Origin: an uncultured Roseburia sp.
GTDB lineage: Bacteria; Bacillota; Clostridia; Lachnospirales; Lachnospiraceae
NCBI GenBank assembly: GCA_947174805.1
Contig: CAMWKH010000023.1
Location: 1 to 49,008 of the forward strand
Direction: 5' to 3'
DNA length: 49,008 nt
The notes under the pieces were generated by a model. It worked only from the letters and a program-made list of their open reading frames with translations, searched no databases and was not told the origin of the DNA. Each line of letters starts with the position of its first letter. Within the stretch, counting starts at the first letter, position 1. Below, piece by piece: positions 19,701-29,093 of the stretch. The translations under genes were made by a program, and so were the position numbers.

Positions 19701-20317
19701 CTTAACTCTTCTTCCCCGGAAATTTCATATGCTTTAGAAAGCCCCGAAAGCCATTCTTTGGGCCAGGGATGGCTGTTTGCAAAGCGGTAGAGTTTTAAAA
19801 TCAGTTCCTTTAGCCCATCATCATTTTTTCCCGTGGCAAAAGTCTCTACAAAATGAAAAAAAGACTCCTCCCCCTGCTCATAATTTTCATTTAACAGTTC
19901 TGAAAGCACGTCCTCCCTGAGAAGATTTAACTCCCCCTCCTCCCCAATGCGGAAATCCGGCTCCAAGTCAATGCGATGAAAGTAATTGCGGATTAAATAC
20001 AGGCAGAAACTGTGGATGGTGGTAATCTGGGCATGATGCACCAGGGAGGACTGTTTTAAAAGATTCTCATTGGAGGGCTCCTTAAAAAGTTCCTCCTCAA
20101 TGGCCTCCCGTATCCTCTCCCGCATTTGTGCCGCCGCTGCATTGGTAAAAGTCACAATCAGCATCCTGTCAATATCCACGGGATGTTCTCTGTCTAAAAT
20201 CCTGCCGATAATCCGCTCCACCAAAACCGCAGTCTTTCCCGAGCCCGCCGCAGCGGAAACTAATATATTCCGGTCCCTTACCGTAATAACCTTTTTCTGA
20301 TCATCCGTCCACTTCAC
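16721..20317 (-). CDS. addA: AddA helicase-nuclease subunit
   Basis: The 1,198-residue protein is a UvrD/RecB-type superfamily 1 helicase with a C-terminal RecB-family nuclease. The Walker A motif is SAAAGSGKTAVLVERI (about 21-36), the Walker B region VDEYQDSN, and later helicase motifs include VGDVKQSIYRFR and VMTIHKSKGLEFPVVF-type sequence. The nuclease core near the end reads LLDYKTD, preceded by an IDAFF strand. With AddB it processes double-strand DNA ends to 3' overhangs for RecA loading. The start is a GTG at 20317 lying inside the end of addB (17-base overlap), with GGAGA upstream. Length is normal for AddA. Confidence 0.97.
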   Translation of the reverse strand: MKWTDDQKKVITVRDRNILVSAAAGSGKTAVLVERIIGRILDREHPVDIDRMLIVTFTNAAAAQMRERIREAIEEELFKEPSNENLLKQSSLVHHAQITTIHSFCLYLIRNYFHRIDLEPDFRIGEEGELNLLREDVLSELLNENYEQGEESFFHFVETFATGKNDDGLKELILKLYRFANSHPWPKEWLSGLSKAYEISGEEELRKAPWMKKTMEYIRFVFSGLLDKAKENICLAMMEDGPGYAKKVIDHDRDIVESLLFCESYEMLKEALQKVSFDRMPSKRGYQGSEEKLELLKENRDEIKDCIKKMKAQFFFVDEKVSLQRIRDMQPVMKELSRLAACFMEKYEAKKREKNMLDFDDLEHFALKILIEEESKELTEAAKECENLFEEVMVDEYQDSNLIQEEILRAVSREPAGEYNRFMVGDVKQSIYRFRLARPEIFMEKYDRYEKEDSKNQKIELHQNFRSRKEVLDFTNDIFYRIMGKDLGNVAYDEDAALWPGADYPSSEGMEPELLLADEEEELLKEAGIRDLVWLEAEVVAAKIRNMMQGQQVMDKDRGTLRPLRYGDIVILLRSFGVYGETFLEVLSRRGIPAHASSKTGYFQTQEILTILNFLRVLDNPCQDIPLAAVLRSPIGGFSDEELAVLKSAGKDRAFHLCFLHPQKDALPEELFLKVQEMQTKIGYFRDLVTEMTVHELLYRILRETGYLCYAMSMPSGAQRKANIEMLLEKAVAYESTSYKGLFHFIRYMDRLKKYEVDYGEAEIVSENADAVRIMTIHKSKGLEFPVVFVSGTGKKFNHQDARSTLAVHPELGAALDYINPVSRVKGISLYKRAVAKQLDLENQGEELRVLYVALTRAKEKLIITGIRKDAEKEIEKIRLKRELKQNEEKAMSFLERAGADCYLDWILPVLAGRVKYPLKIWGTQQLVIDETEKQLHDFKGVWELLEHRDVPEEWADRMVEEKLTYRYPYEKETSRKGKYSVSELKHRAIEAMEMEEPDFAEPLFPETEIVPYIPVFMSGEKKVNQGALRGSAMHRAVECLPIEVLSGNPNLREVLNDEIQKILEDGHLSKEMEELLRREKLVKFYQSDLAKRMKRAALLGQLYKERPFVMGKPADDIEHDGSDTMILIQGIIDAFFEEEGEIVLLDYKTDVADTREELANRYRMQLNLYQEALSKKLEKKVKEKLIYSFYFDEVIVC

Positions 20318-23300
20318 TTGCCCATCTCCTCTCCCTCATCTTTTCCAAAATCTCCTCTTTGGAGAGTTCCTCCAACTGCCGGTAGGAATAACCTGGAATT
20401 TTGGCGTCAAAATGGCAGATATTTTTAAACTCACAGTAATCACAACCCTTTTTGTCCCCCAGGGAATAGGGGTTTGCACTGATAGAGCCCTGCATCATCC
20501 GGTTCCCAAGATGAAGTATGGTTTCGTTTACATAGGAGGAAAGGGCAAAAAAATCTTCCCGGGAAATGGTTTTTGATGTCTTTTTCAAACTTCCGTCCTT
20601 ATTGATTCCCACGGGGATTACATCCGAATTCCCACTTCCTCCCTCTAAAAGTTCCCTATCCATCTCCTCCACAACCATTCTGTCATCGCTTAACACACCG
20701 TTTAATTTCAATTCCCCGAAGATTTTCTGCTTTAGTTCTTCCTCCGAAAGTTCTCCCTCCGCTTCCACCACAGGGTCTTTCACATGGTAATAAAACACCC
20801 CTGCCGGCACAATCTCCTTCCCCGGGTGGCGCCTCTCCATCATCTCTAAAGCCGCATTCATATAGACCACAAGCTGCAGCTGCAGCCCGTGGTAAACATT
20901 CAGAAACTGGAAAGTGGTATTTCCAGATTTATAATCGATTACTTTTACATAGAGCTTATCCTCCTGATGCAAGGTGTCAATCCTGTCAATCCTGCCTTTT
21001 AAGTGCATGGTTTCCTGGTCGTTTAACAAGAAATGAACTGCCTCGATATGTTCCGGAAAGTCAAAGGACACCTCAAAACTCTCCGGCACAAAACTCCCCC
21101 GTCGTATCTGTTTCGTAAGGGCCCAAACCGTCCGCTTTAAAATCCGGTACATGCGCTGCTTTCCGTAGGCATTCCTAGCGTTGTCGTAAAGAGCCAGATT
21201 GCTGTTCCTGGAAAGTGCCTCCTCCATGGCAAGGCCAAGTAAATTCTCGCTGTCCTCCTTTGATATTTCAAACCAGCTGAACCCTTCCCGCTCCATCCTC
21301 TTGGCATAAAGCTCCAAAACCTGATGAAAAATATTTCCCATATCCACCGCCGCAAAACCGCTTAGTTCCCGTTCCTTTAAATTCAGGCCGTAGGAGAGAA
21401 AATGTGCAAAGGCGCAGGACGCAAATTTCTCCAGACGGGTGACGCTGTTCTCCAGTGTGCTTCCATAGAGAGCTCTTGTCACTGCCGCCGCAATTTTTGA
21501 ATCTCCCTGTTTAAAAGCCGCCGCTGCAAAAAGTTTTTCTATCTCCTTTTTCAACCCTTCATCCCTGTCAAAATAACGGCACAACGCCCCCCAGAGAACC
21601 TGCTCCCTCTCCTTTTTTTCCCGGGCCCAGTCTCCCCCCAAAAAAAGCCCTTCCGCCACCAGGAAAAAACTGTTTTTCTCCGTGACAATCCGCTCCTCAA
21701 GGGGAGGGTTCTCCACCTCTTTTACTGATAAGTTTTCAAACATATTTAAAATTGTGTGAACCAGGTAAGAACTGCGCATGGCCTTCCCCTCCCCGTCCAC
21801 CCTGGCATAGGAGATAAAAAGCCTCTTTGAAGGTTTGGTGAGGTTTAAATAGAGATAAAATTTCTGTATAAAAGTCTGTTCCCTGGCCGTGGGGGCAAGT
21901 TCCATATCATGCTCTTGTAAGAGCTCTCTCTCCCACTGGGATAAAATGCCGTCCGCCCCCTGGGATTTGGGGATTACACCGTCGTTTACCCCTGCAAAAA
22001 ATAAAACTTTTATATTGTCAAGCCTGGTCCGCTCAATATCGCCAAACACCACCCTGTCATATCCCGGGGGAATAATCCCCACCTTTGCAGCCTCAAATCC
22101 TGCATCCATAATTTTGCCATACTCTTCTAAGGAAATTATCTCATCGCCTAAAAGTTCCACCATTTTGTCCAATAAATCCATGACAATCCGGTAAATCTGG
22201 GCATACTCCTTTGCATTCTTCAAATCCCCGGCCCTCTCATAGGCCTCCTCTTTCTTCTTTAACTGCTTTTGAATCTCCCTCTCCGTGATGAAGAGATAAA
22301 CTTCCTGGCAAAATTCCTTCACCGTTGCGTCTCTTCTCCTCAAGGCGGGATAAATTTTCTGAAACTGTCCTGCCACTTTTTCCCGAATCTGATTTATCTC
22401 AACTACATCCTCCCCGGTAAATCCCCCCGGCACATAAGAAAAAATCTCCTGCCATTTTTTAAACCCCCGGATGCCCGCTGCCAGGACATAATTTTCCAGC
22501 ACGTCCACTTCCTCCCTGGGAATCCTGGATAAGCCGCTCCGCAGATACCTGAAAATACTGTCACAGGAAAAATCCATGCGGACCGCCTCTAACAGAGACT
22601 GGAAAAATTCAATAAAAGGATGGAATACAATTCTGGTCTTCTGGTCAAGAAACAAAGGGATATCATAATCCCCGAAAATCTCCCTGGCGTAGGAGCCATA
22701 GGCCGGCAAATCCCCGCAGACTATGGCAATCTCATTGTAACGGTATTGTCCCTGGGAAATCAGCCTGCGGATTTCACCGGCAATATATTTCAATTCTTCC
22801 CTTGGGTTTTTACAGCTTGTGATTTTTATTTCCTCTTCCTTCTGACAGAATCTCTCAAGACCTCCCCGAAAGAGATTCTGCTGTAGGAAAAACAGTGCGC
22901 TCCCCTGCTTAAAACGGCTGTTTTTTCCGGCAGGAATTACCACAGGCTTTAAAATTTCCACGTGACAATCCCCTGCCATTTTTGTGAGAGAAGAAATCAT
23001 TTTCTTACTCATGGCAAAAAGTTCATGGTTTCCCGTGCAGCGATAAAAACTCTCCCTCTCATCTATGGTGACCGTGACATATATCTCATCGGCCAGCACC
23101 AGAAGCTTTCGGAAGAGTTTTTTTTGAATGGGGGTAAATCCTGTAAACCCGTCAAAGACAAGGATACTGTCCCTTAATAATTTTGAGGAATCCGCCGCAT
23201 CTATCAAAAGTTCTAAGATTTCCTCCTGGGTCACAAACTTATCCCGGAGGAAGTCCAAAAAACCCTGATACATCACCAGCACATCTTTTAATTTCATGGA

Positions 23301-23753
23301 AAAACTTCCCTCTGAAATCTCTTCGCACACTTTCTCAAGGTCCTCCGGCGTCACATTATACTGTGCCAACTCTGATATCAGGGATTTCATTTCACTGATA
23401 TACCCCATCTTTGTAATATTTTTTTGGAGCACGGAAAGTTTTTCCTGGTTTGCCTGGGCCACCCGCCTTAAAATCAGATTTTTCCCCGTCTCCTCCAGCA
23501 CCTGATAGTGGAAATTCCCCAGCTCGTCAAATATCCGGTAGGCCAGGCGGGCAAAACTGACGATATCAATATTCATAACACAATTTGCCTGCTGCATCAC
23601 CACCAGCTCCCGCTGGCTCTCCATGGTAAACTGCTCCGGCACAATATAAAAAAAATTTTTGTGGGGAAATTGGTCCGCCTCCCCCACAATTTTTTTCTGT
23701 ATATAGTGGGTCTTTCCGCTGCCGGAACCCCCAAATATAAACTGTAATGCCAT
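20301..23753 (-). CDS. addB: AddB helicase-nuclease subunit
   Basis: The 1,150-residue protein begins with a Walker A motif FGGSGSGKTHYIQ and continues as an inactive-type helicase. It ends in a RecB-family nuclease domain (GRIDRID and VIDYKSG). The cysteines that staple this domain with a [4Fe-4S] cluster in Bacillus AddB are present: one in FASCAFAHF and three in CDYCEFKNIC near the C-terminus. It forms the AddAB heterodimer with the next gene for recombinational repair. The ATG at 23753 is two bases beyond the stop of the EAL-protein gene, and AAGGGGA is inside that gene's end, so addB translation is probably coupled to it. Confidence 0.96.
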   Translation of the reverse strand: MALQFIFGGSGSGKTHYIQKKIVGEADQFPHKNFFYIVPEQFTMESQRELVVMQQANCVMNIDIVSFARLAYRIFDELGNFHYQVLEETGKNLILRRVAQANQEKLSVLQKNITKMGYISEMKSLISELAQYNVTPEDLEKVCEEISEGSFSMKLKDVLVMYQGFLDFLRDKFVTQEEILELLIDAADSSKLLRDSILVFDGFTGFTPIQKKLFRKLLVLADEIYVTVTIDERESFYRCTGNHELFAMSKKMISSLTKMAGDCHVEILKPVVIPAGKNSRFKQGSALFFLQQNLFRGGLERFCQKEEEIKITSCKNPREELKYIAGEIRRLISQGQYRYNEIAIVCGDLPAYGSYAREIFGDYDIPLFLDQKTRIVFHPFIEFFQSLLEAVRMDFSCDSIFRYLRSGLSRIPREEVDVLENYVLAAGIRGFKKWQEIFSYVPGGFTGEDVVEINQIREKVAGQFQKIYPALRRRDATVKEFCQEVYLFITEREIQKQLKKKEEAYERAGDLKNAKEYAQIYRIVMDLLDKMVELLGDEIISLEEYGKIMDAGFEAAKVGIIPPGYDRVVFGDIERTRLDNIKVLFFAGVNDGVIPKSQGADGILSQWERELLQEHDMELAPTAREQTFIQKFYLYLNLTKPSKRLFISYARVDGEGKAMRSSYLVHTILNMFENLSVKEVENPPLEERIVTEKNSFFLVAEGLFLGGDWAREKKEREQVLWGALCRYFDRDEGLKKEIEKLFAAAAFKQGDSKIAAAVTRALYGSTLENSVTRLEKFASCAFAHFLSYGLNLKERELSGFAAVDMGNIFHQVLELYAKRMEREGFSWFEISKEDSENLLGLAMEEALSRNSNLALYDNARNAYGKQRMYRILKRTVWALTKQIRRGSFVPESFEVSFDFPEHIEAVHFLLNDQETMHLKGRIDRIDTLHQEDKLYVKVIDYKSGNTTFQFLNVYHGLQLQLVVYMNAALEMMERRHPGKEIVPAGVFYYHVKDPVVEAEGELSEEELKQKIFGELKLNGVLSDDRMVVEEMDRELLEGGSGNSDVIPVGINKDGSLKKTSKTISREDFFALSSYVNETILHLGNRMMQGSISANPYSLGDKKGCDYCEFKNICHFDAKIPGYSYRQLEELSKEEILEKMRERRWASEVDG

Positions 23754-23755
23754 CT

Positions 23756-25513
23756 TTATTCCCCTTGTACCATCCTGTCGTATTCCTCAATGGGAACCGG
23801 TTTGGAATAGAAATAACCCTGGGCATAATCGCATCCGATTTCCCTTAAAAGTTCCACATGTTCCTGTGTCTCCACGCCCTCGGCAATCACTGGAATCACC
23901 AGCTCCTTTGCCATCTCCACCATATGTTTTACAATGGTTTTTCCCCTGCCGTTTTTGTCAATCCCCCGGAGGAATTCCATATCAAGTTTCAGCACATCCA
24001 CCGGAGCTTTTTTCATCATCCCAAAAGAGGAATAACCGCTGCCGAAATCGTCGATTAAAATGGAAAATCCTGCCCTCTGAAGCTGTTCTAATGTGTGGAA
24101 CAAAACCTCCTCGTCGGTGGCATAAGCACTCTCCGTAACTTCAAGCTCCATATATTTTGCAGAGAGCTTGTGGGTATCCAACAATTTCACAAAATGTACA
24201 TAGAGATTATCCCTGTAAAAATCAATGCGGGAAACGTTTACCGAGATGGGAAGAACCCTGGCCCCCCGTTCCATGCAGTTACGCAGATACCTGGCCACAT
24301 GCTCCCAGATATACTGGTCCAAATTGCTGATAAATCCGCTGCGCTCAAAAAATGGAATAAAGTCCATGGGATTGACAAATCCTTTTTCCGGATGCTTCCA
24401 CCGGACCAGAGCCTCCCCCCCAACAATTCTGCCGGAAATCACATCGTATTTTGGCTGGACATAGACCTTAAACTGGTGATTTTTTAAGGCATCCCACATA
24501 TCGTTTTTTACTTCCTGCTCTTTGAGCATGTTCTGCATCATCTCATTGTCATAATAGGCATGGGTTTCCATATACCTCCCCTTAATGCTTGAAAGGGCCA
24601 AAGCGGCTTTATCGCACATGAAATCCACCGGTTCCTCCCTGTCCATTACCACATAGATGCCTGCATAGATGCGGATATTATAATCAAAATTCATTCTTGA
24701 GAGTACCTCTCGGATTTTGCGGAATGATTTCTGGATATCCAGCATTTTCAGAGGAAAGCACAGGATAAAATGGTCGGAGCCAAGCCTGGATGCCACCCCC
24801 TGCGTCCCCAGAAAGTCGGTGATTAATTCTGCCGCCTGGATTAAAAGCTGATTTCCCACCTCATAGCCGGACAACTCATTGACCAGTTTAAAATGCTCCG
24901 CATCCCAACGCACAAACACATAGTCCGTGTCCGGATTTTTATGAATCAAATCCCACGCCTGCTTTTCAAAAGCTTCCTTCCGATACAGTCCTGTCAAGGC
25001 ATCATGCTCATAGATATACTTGGACTGAAGGGCCAGCTGTTTGGCCGAGAGCTCTTTTTCCTTCTCCCTGGTAATATCCAGCATAATGGCGACAAACATA
25101 TCCGGCTGTCCACAATGGCAGATGCGCCTTTCCCGAAAACATACCCAGCGGTATCCCGTTTTTCTGTTGATAATCCGAAATTCACAGGAAATCCCATCCC
25201 CCTTGGTATTCCTCCCCTTTAAGGACTGTTTTAATTTCATTAAATCTTTTCTTGAGACCAAATCCTTCAGCAAAAAAATCTTTTTCTCAGAGACATCCCC
25301 CTGCTGCAGCCCGAACAATTCCAAAACTTCTTCGCTGTAATAAAAGATTTGAATACTTCCCTGCTTTGTCCCATAAATCACAATGCCCCCCGGCACTTCA
25401 TGAATGACACTCCCAATCACCGTCTCTTTTGCTTTCCATTTGCACATATCCGCATTTTCTGCAAAACAAACCTGTATTGTCTCAAAATCTTCTGTTCCTG
25501 TTTTTCTTCTCAT
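23756..25513 (-). CDS. PAS-GGDEF-EAL protein, probable cyclic-di-GMP phosphodiesterase
   Basis: The 585-residue protein has an N-terminal PAS-like sensor (about 40-150), then a GGDEF domain (about 165-315) and an EAL domain (about 330-580). The GGDEF active-site loop reads GSDHF (245-249), so synthase activity is unlikely. The EAL domain keeps the hallmark residues: EAL (367-369), NVSR, ELEVTES, DDFGSGYSS (488-496), KLD and EGVET. It should therefore cleave c-di-GMP, perhaps with the degenerate domain as a GTP sensor. No membrane segment is seen. I chose the ATG at 25513 because GAGGG lies seven bases upstream; an ATG at 25612 gives 33 more residues but no ribosome site. It lies directly before addB. 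Confidence 0.88.
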   Translation of the reverse strand: MRRKTGTEDFETIQVCFAENADMCKWKAKETVIGSVIHEVPGGIVIYGTKQGSIQIFYYSEEVLELFGLQQGDVSEKKIFLLKDLVSRKDLMKLKQSLKGRNTKGDGISCEFRIINRKTGYRWVCFRERRICHCGQPDMFVAIMLDITREKEKELSAKQLALQSKYIYEHDALTGLYRKEAFEKQAWDLIHKNPDTDYVFVRWDAEHFKLVNELSGYEVGNQLLIQAAELITDFLGTQGVASRLGSDHFILCFPLKMLDIQKSFRKIREVLSRMNFDYNIRIYAGIYVVMDREEPVDFMCDKAALALSSIKGRYMETHAYYDNEMMQNMLKEQEVKNDMWDALKNHQFKVYVQPKYDVISGRIVGGEALVRWKHPEKGFVNPMDFIPFFERSGFISNLDQYIWEHVARYLRNCMERGARVLPISVNVSRIDFYRDNLYVHFVKLLDTHKLSAKYMELEVTESAYATDEEVLFHTLEQLQRAGFSILIDDFGSGYSSFGMMKKAPVDVLKLDMEFLRGIDKNGRGKTIVKHMVEMAKELVIPVIAEGVETQEHVELLREIGCDYAQGYFYSKPVPIEEYDRMVQGE

Positions 25514-25649
25514 TTGAATACCCTCATTTATTCCCCTCTGATAAAAAGACTCTCTTTCCAGAATAAAAATACCCTGCGATACCATCCTCTGAACCATCGC
25601 ATACGCAATCATCCAGTCTATCGTACCGCAAGGTTTTTGTCATAATTTA

Positions 25650-26327
25650 TTAATTCCCAGTTGGAATATATGGCAGCAAAGCGCCTGCCATCTGGGAAAT
25701 CGGCATAGATTGTAAGTAAATTTTACCTGGTCCTGTAATCCTTGTGTTAAACACGCCTTCTCCCCCAAAGACCATATTTTTAAGGCCGGGGACAGACTGA
25801 ATATCAATGGAACATGTCTCCTCCATGGCAGCCAGATAACCTGTATCTATTATCATAGACTGGCCTGCTGCAAGCTCATACTCTTTGATATACCCGTCAA
25901 ACTCCACAAATGCTACCCCATGGCCGGAAAGTTTCTGCATAATAAATCCCTCTCCCCCAAAAAATCCGCTGCCGATTTTTTTCTGGAAAAAAGTGGATAA
26001 CTCCACTCCCGCTGTGGATGCCAAAAATGCTGATTTCTGACAAATCATATTTTTCCCGGGAGAAATCTCAAAAGCCCGGATTGCCCCTGTGAAACTGGAT
26101 GCAAAGGCAATCATCCCCGGTCCTCTCTCGGCAGTATAGTTGTTAAGAAACAAACTCTCGCCGCTTAAAATACGGCCGAACATTTTCCCTACGCCGCCCC
26201 CTACGGTCTCCATTTTCATATTGGGGGACATCCAGGACATGGCCCCTTTTTCCGTAATCATTTTCTCCCCGGCTTCCAGCTCGCATATTACCACCGGCAT
26301 GGGTTCGCCTTCAATTGAATACCTCAT
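25650..26327 (-). CDS. AIM24 / TIGR00266-family protein
   Basis: The 225-residue protein is rich in beta strands and glycine-hydrophobic turns. It shows family-typical blocks: GEKMITEKGAMSWMSPN, GESLFLNNYTA, GGEGFIMQKLSG and GPGKIYLQSMP near the C-terminus. Members form a beta-sandwich related to tryptophan RNA-binding attenuator-like folds. In bacteria their role is unknown, though yeast AIM24 affects mitochondrial membrane organisation. It has a good ribosome site (GGGAG seven bases before the ATG). It is 25 bases downstream of the hydrogenase-like chemoreceptor gene, so they probably share a transcript. Confidence 0.85.
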   Translation of the reverse strand: MRYSIEGEPMPVVICELEAGEKMITEKGAMSWMSPNMKMETVGGGVGKMFGRILSGESLFLNNYTAERGPGMIAFASSFTGAIRAFEISPGKNMICQKSAFLASTAGVELSTFFQKKIGSGFFGGEGFIMQKLSGHGVAFVEFDGYIKEYELAAGQSMIIDTGYLAAMEETCSIDIQSVPGLKNMVFGGEGVFNTRITGPGKIYLQSMPISQMAGALLPYIPTGN

Positions 26328-26351
26328 TCTCTTTCTCCCTTCACAATTTTA

Positions 26352-28277
26352 TTATATTTGTTCCACTGCATCCTTCAAATCATCCGTCATACTCTGTACG
26401 CAGGAAGTCTGTGAGGAAATTTGCTCTGTATTAGCCGCAATGGTAGCAATTTTTTCCGTCATTTCATTGATGCTTTCAATCAACCGCTTGACAGATCCAA
26501 CACTGTGATTGATTTTTGGGATAATATCCTCCGCTTTTTTGTCACTCTCCACGACAAGATCCTTTGTGGATGCGGACAGGTTACGGATTTCTTCTGCAAC
26601 CACAGCAAATCCCCGGCCCTGCTCCCCAGCCCTTGCCGCCTCAATGGATGCATTGAGGGATAAAAGATTTGTCTTACCCGCAATAGCGGTGATATTTTCA
26701 TTTGTGGTCTTGTATATATCAATAAAGTTGGATATCGTCTCCAAAGACTCATTTAACTCGAAACAAAAATGGGAGATATCCTGGACATACTGAGCCAGAT
26801 TTGTGGCTTCGTTGGCAGAATCCTCATTCGCTACGCTTAACTCTGTCACATTTTCCCTAAGAGTAATAAACTGGCTGATAACATCCTGCAGACGGTTATT
26901 ATGGATTTCCTTGTCTTCCTGCTCTTTTTGTCTGAGTTCCTGAATCTTTGCCTTTTCCCTATCAGCCACATCCTTTAAATAATATACGCAGCTCTTTCTC
27001 TTGCCCACTTTGTTGAAGATAGCCTTTGCCATATCCCGGCATGTGGTAAAACCGCAGCACTCACAGTTAATATTACGGCTTTCCTCGTCATATTTATGCA
27101 TCTTCGTAAAGATTTCATCATACTCTTTCTCTGTAGGCTCCTTAATCTCCACGGTCTTTGCACTGTATTTTCGGATAAAGTCATTGATGTTTAATTCTTT
27201 AAATGCATGCATGAGATTTTCAAAACGCTGTTTGTGAGGAATTTCTTCTGTCCAGGGAGTGGCATTTTTCCCCTTCTTTCCCAGCCGCAGGGTTTTGCTT
27301 TTCCCGGAATCCCCGTCCAGCCGGCGCATTTTACTTAAGGTGAGCATGACATCGTCAGTATTGCGCTCCGGCTCCGTGGCCGTGCCGTAAATACAGCCCT
27401 TGCTGCAGTTTAAGATATCCACCATAAAGGGAAGTTCTTTTCCCTTATTCGCCCTTTCAAGATATTCCTCCAGATAGTGGTAAGCTTCCTGCTCTCCCTC
27501 CACCTGGCGGACAACCTGCCCTTTCCCCAGAAAATGCTCCACATTTTCTTTTAAGCCCCCCGGCATGGGGTAAAGGGAGCCAAGGCCATATTCCAGCTCA
27601 TCGGTGTACTCCTGGCACTTTTCATACTCTTTCCCCACAGCCTGCATAAGCTTGGCAAATGTTACATTATATTTCACATACCCCTTGCAGTTTTCGTCTG
27701 TTATCTCCATCTTTTTTGCAATACAGGGGCTGATAAAAGCCAAATCATCTGAAATTTTCAGATATTTTTTTATGTATATGGCCATGCACATCATGGGACT
27801 GTGAACCGGCATCAGTTTTGAAATCAGCTTGGGAATATACTGCTCCACATACCGGACCACAGCGGGACAGGGCTGAGAGATTCCTCCCACAAAGTTATGT
27901 TCCGTAATATATTTTAAATATCCCCAGGTTGTAATATCCGCCCCAAAGGAAACGCTGTAGATATGGTTTACACCTTTTTGCTTTAAATACCCCAAAACCT
28001 TTTTGTACTCCCTGGGATAGTTGGCCAAAAATGCAGGTGCAACAATGACCGATATCTTTTTCCCTTGGGACAAATCCTCGAAAAAGTCTGAAGTGTCATC
28101 CCTATAATCCCTTGCATTGTGGGAACATGCGTCAAAACATGCCCCGCAGGCAATACAATTCTCCTGATTCACATAGACAAAACCATCGTCTTCCACTACA
28201 TTGGACACCAAAACCGGACATGCCCTTACACATTTATTACATCCTGTGCACGACTCATTGGTAAAAACTAATTCCAT
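26352..28277 (-). CDS. [FeFe]-hydrogenase-like sensor fused to a methyl-accepting signalling domain
   Basis: The 641-residue soluble protein has four parts. Two ferredoxin-type [4Fe-4S] motifs come first (Cys10/13/16/20 and 41/44/47/51). An [FeFe]-hydrogenase large-subunit domain follows (about 70-330) with all four expected H-cluster cysteines: Cys137 in QPCP, Cys185 in SPCIAKK, and Cys291/Cys295 in NCSKGC. A third iron-sulfur module has Cys405/408/413/430 (CECCGFTTC). Last is a coiled coil with a chemoreceptor signalling tip (about 533-570, [20 protein letters not shown]). The catalytic hydrogenase TSCCP loop is changed so that the proton-relay cysteine is Pro136, as expected for a sensor rather than a turnover enzyme. 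It has no membrane segment, so it would be a cytoplasmic receptor for H2 or redox state. A strong AGGAGGGG precedes the ATG. Confidence 0.92.
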   Translation of the reverse strand: MELVFTNESCTGCNKCVRACPVLVSNVVEDDGFVYVNQENCIACGACFDACSHNARDYRDDTSDFFEDLSQGKKISVIVAPAFLANYPREYKKVLGYLKQKGVNHIYSVSFGADITTWGYLKYITEHNFVGGISQPCPAVVRYVEQYIPKLISKLMPVHSPMMCMAIYIKKYLKISDDLAFISPCIAKKMEITDENCKGYVKYNVTFAKLMQAVGKEYEKCQEYTDELEYGLGSLYPMPGGLKENVEHFLGKGQVVRQVEGEQEAYHYLEEYLERANKGKELPFMVDILNCSKGCIYGTATEPERNTDDVMLTLSKMRRLDGDSGKSKTLRLGKKGKNATPWTEEIPHKQRFENLMHAFKELNINDFIRKYSAKTVEIKEPTEKEYDEIFTKMHKYDEESRNINCECCGFTTCRDMAKAIFNKVGKRKSCVYYLKDVADREKAKIQELRQKEQEDKEIHNNRLQDVISQFITLRENVTELSVANEDSANEATNLAQYVQDISHFCFELNESLETISNFIDIYKTTNENITAIAGKTNLLSLNASIEAARAGEQGRGFAVVAEEIRNLSASTKDLVVESDKKAEDIIPKINHSVGSVKRLIESINEMTEKIATIAANTEQISSQTSCVQSMTDDLKDAVEQI

Positions 28278-28400
28278 TCAGACCCCTCCTAGATGTCATA
28301 ACCAAATGACCGCTCTCAATCTAACTACTTCTTATAGTTTAACATATATAAAGAAAAAGTACCAGCTATTTCTTATTGTTTTTCTGGCTGTTTTTGCGCA

Positions 28401-29039
28401 TTATGATATCCCAGCCTGCCTGCAGATATCCATCAGGCAGCACCTGTCACAGTGAGGTTTTGTCCGGGCGGTGCACACTTCCCTGCCGTGGTACACCAGA
28501 CGGTGGCAGAAGTCGCTGCCCTCCTCCCCGGGAATGATTTCCCACAATGCCATCTCCACTTTTTTAGGGTCCTTCGTCCCCTCCACCAGCCCGATTCTGT
28601 TACAGAGCCTGATACAGTGGGTATCCGTTACAATGGCGGGTTTGTGGAACACATCTCCCATAATAAGATTAGCGCTTTTCCTTCCAACACCCGGCAGTTT
28701 TAATAGCTTTTGAAAATCATCCGGCACTTCTCCCCCATACTCTTCCTTTAGTATTTTCATGCAGGCACTGATATCCCTTGCCTTGCTTTTTCCCAGGCCG
28801 CAGGGGCGGACAATCTCCTCTATCTCCTCCACAGGCGCCTCTGCCAAGGCATGCACATCGGGAAACTTTTCATACAGTTTTTCCACCACTATATTTACTC
28901 TTGCATCTGTACATTGGGCTGCAAGGCGCACGCTGACCAACAATTTCCATGCCTCGTTGTAATCCAGGGAACACCCTGCATCGGGGTATTGAACTTTCAG
29001 CCTTTCAATCACCTCTAAGGCCCGTTGTTTTTTCGTCAT
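28401..29039 (-). CDS. nth: Endonuclease III, DNA glycosylase/AP lyase
   Basis: The 212-residue protein has the helix-hairpin-helix LPGVGRKSANLI with the catalytic lysine in GRKSA. The TDTHCIRLCNR block carries the conserved catalytic Asp. The C-terminal iron-sulfur loop is C-x6-x2-C type (CTARTKPHCDRCCLMDIC). It removes oxidised pyrimidines in base-excision repair. Length is normal. It lies 54 bases after comEC and is followed by a 123-base gap with no coding sequence, in which the next gene's promoter should lie. Confidence 0.96.
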   Translation of the reverse strand: MTKKQRALEVIERLKVQYPDAGCSLDYNEAWKLLVSVRLAAQCTDARVNIVVEKLYEKFPDVHALAEAPVEEIEEIVRPCGLGKSKARDISACMKILKEEYGGEVPDDFQKLLKLPGVGRKSANLIMGDVFHKPAIVTDTHCIRLCNRIGLVEGTKDPKKVEMALWEIIPGEEGSDFCHRLVYHGREVCTARTKPHCDRCCLMDICRQAGIS

Positions 29040-29093
29040 GGTATCTCATCCTCTTCTTATTTTTCTCCATTGTATCAAAAATCCCCGCTATTC

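Noticed and set aside
26352..28277. A catalytic H2-producing hydrogenase
   Set aside because: The proton-relay cysteine is replaced by proline and the protein ends in a receptor signalling domain; a sensor fits better.
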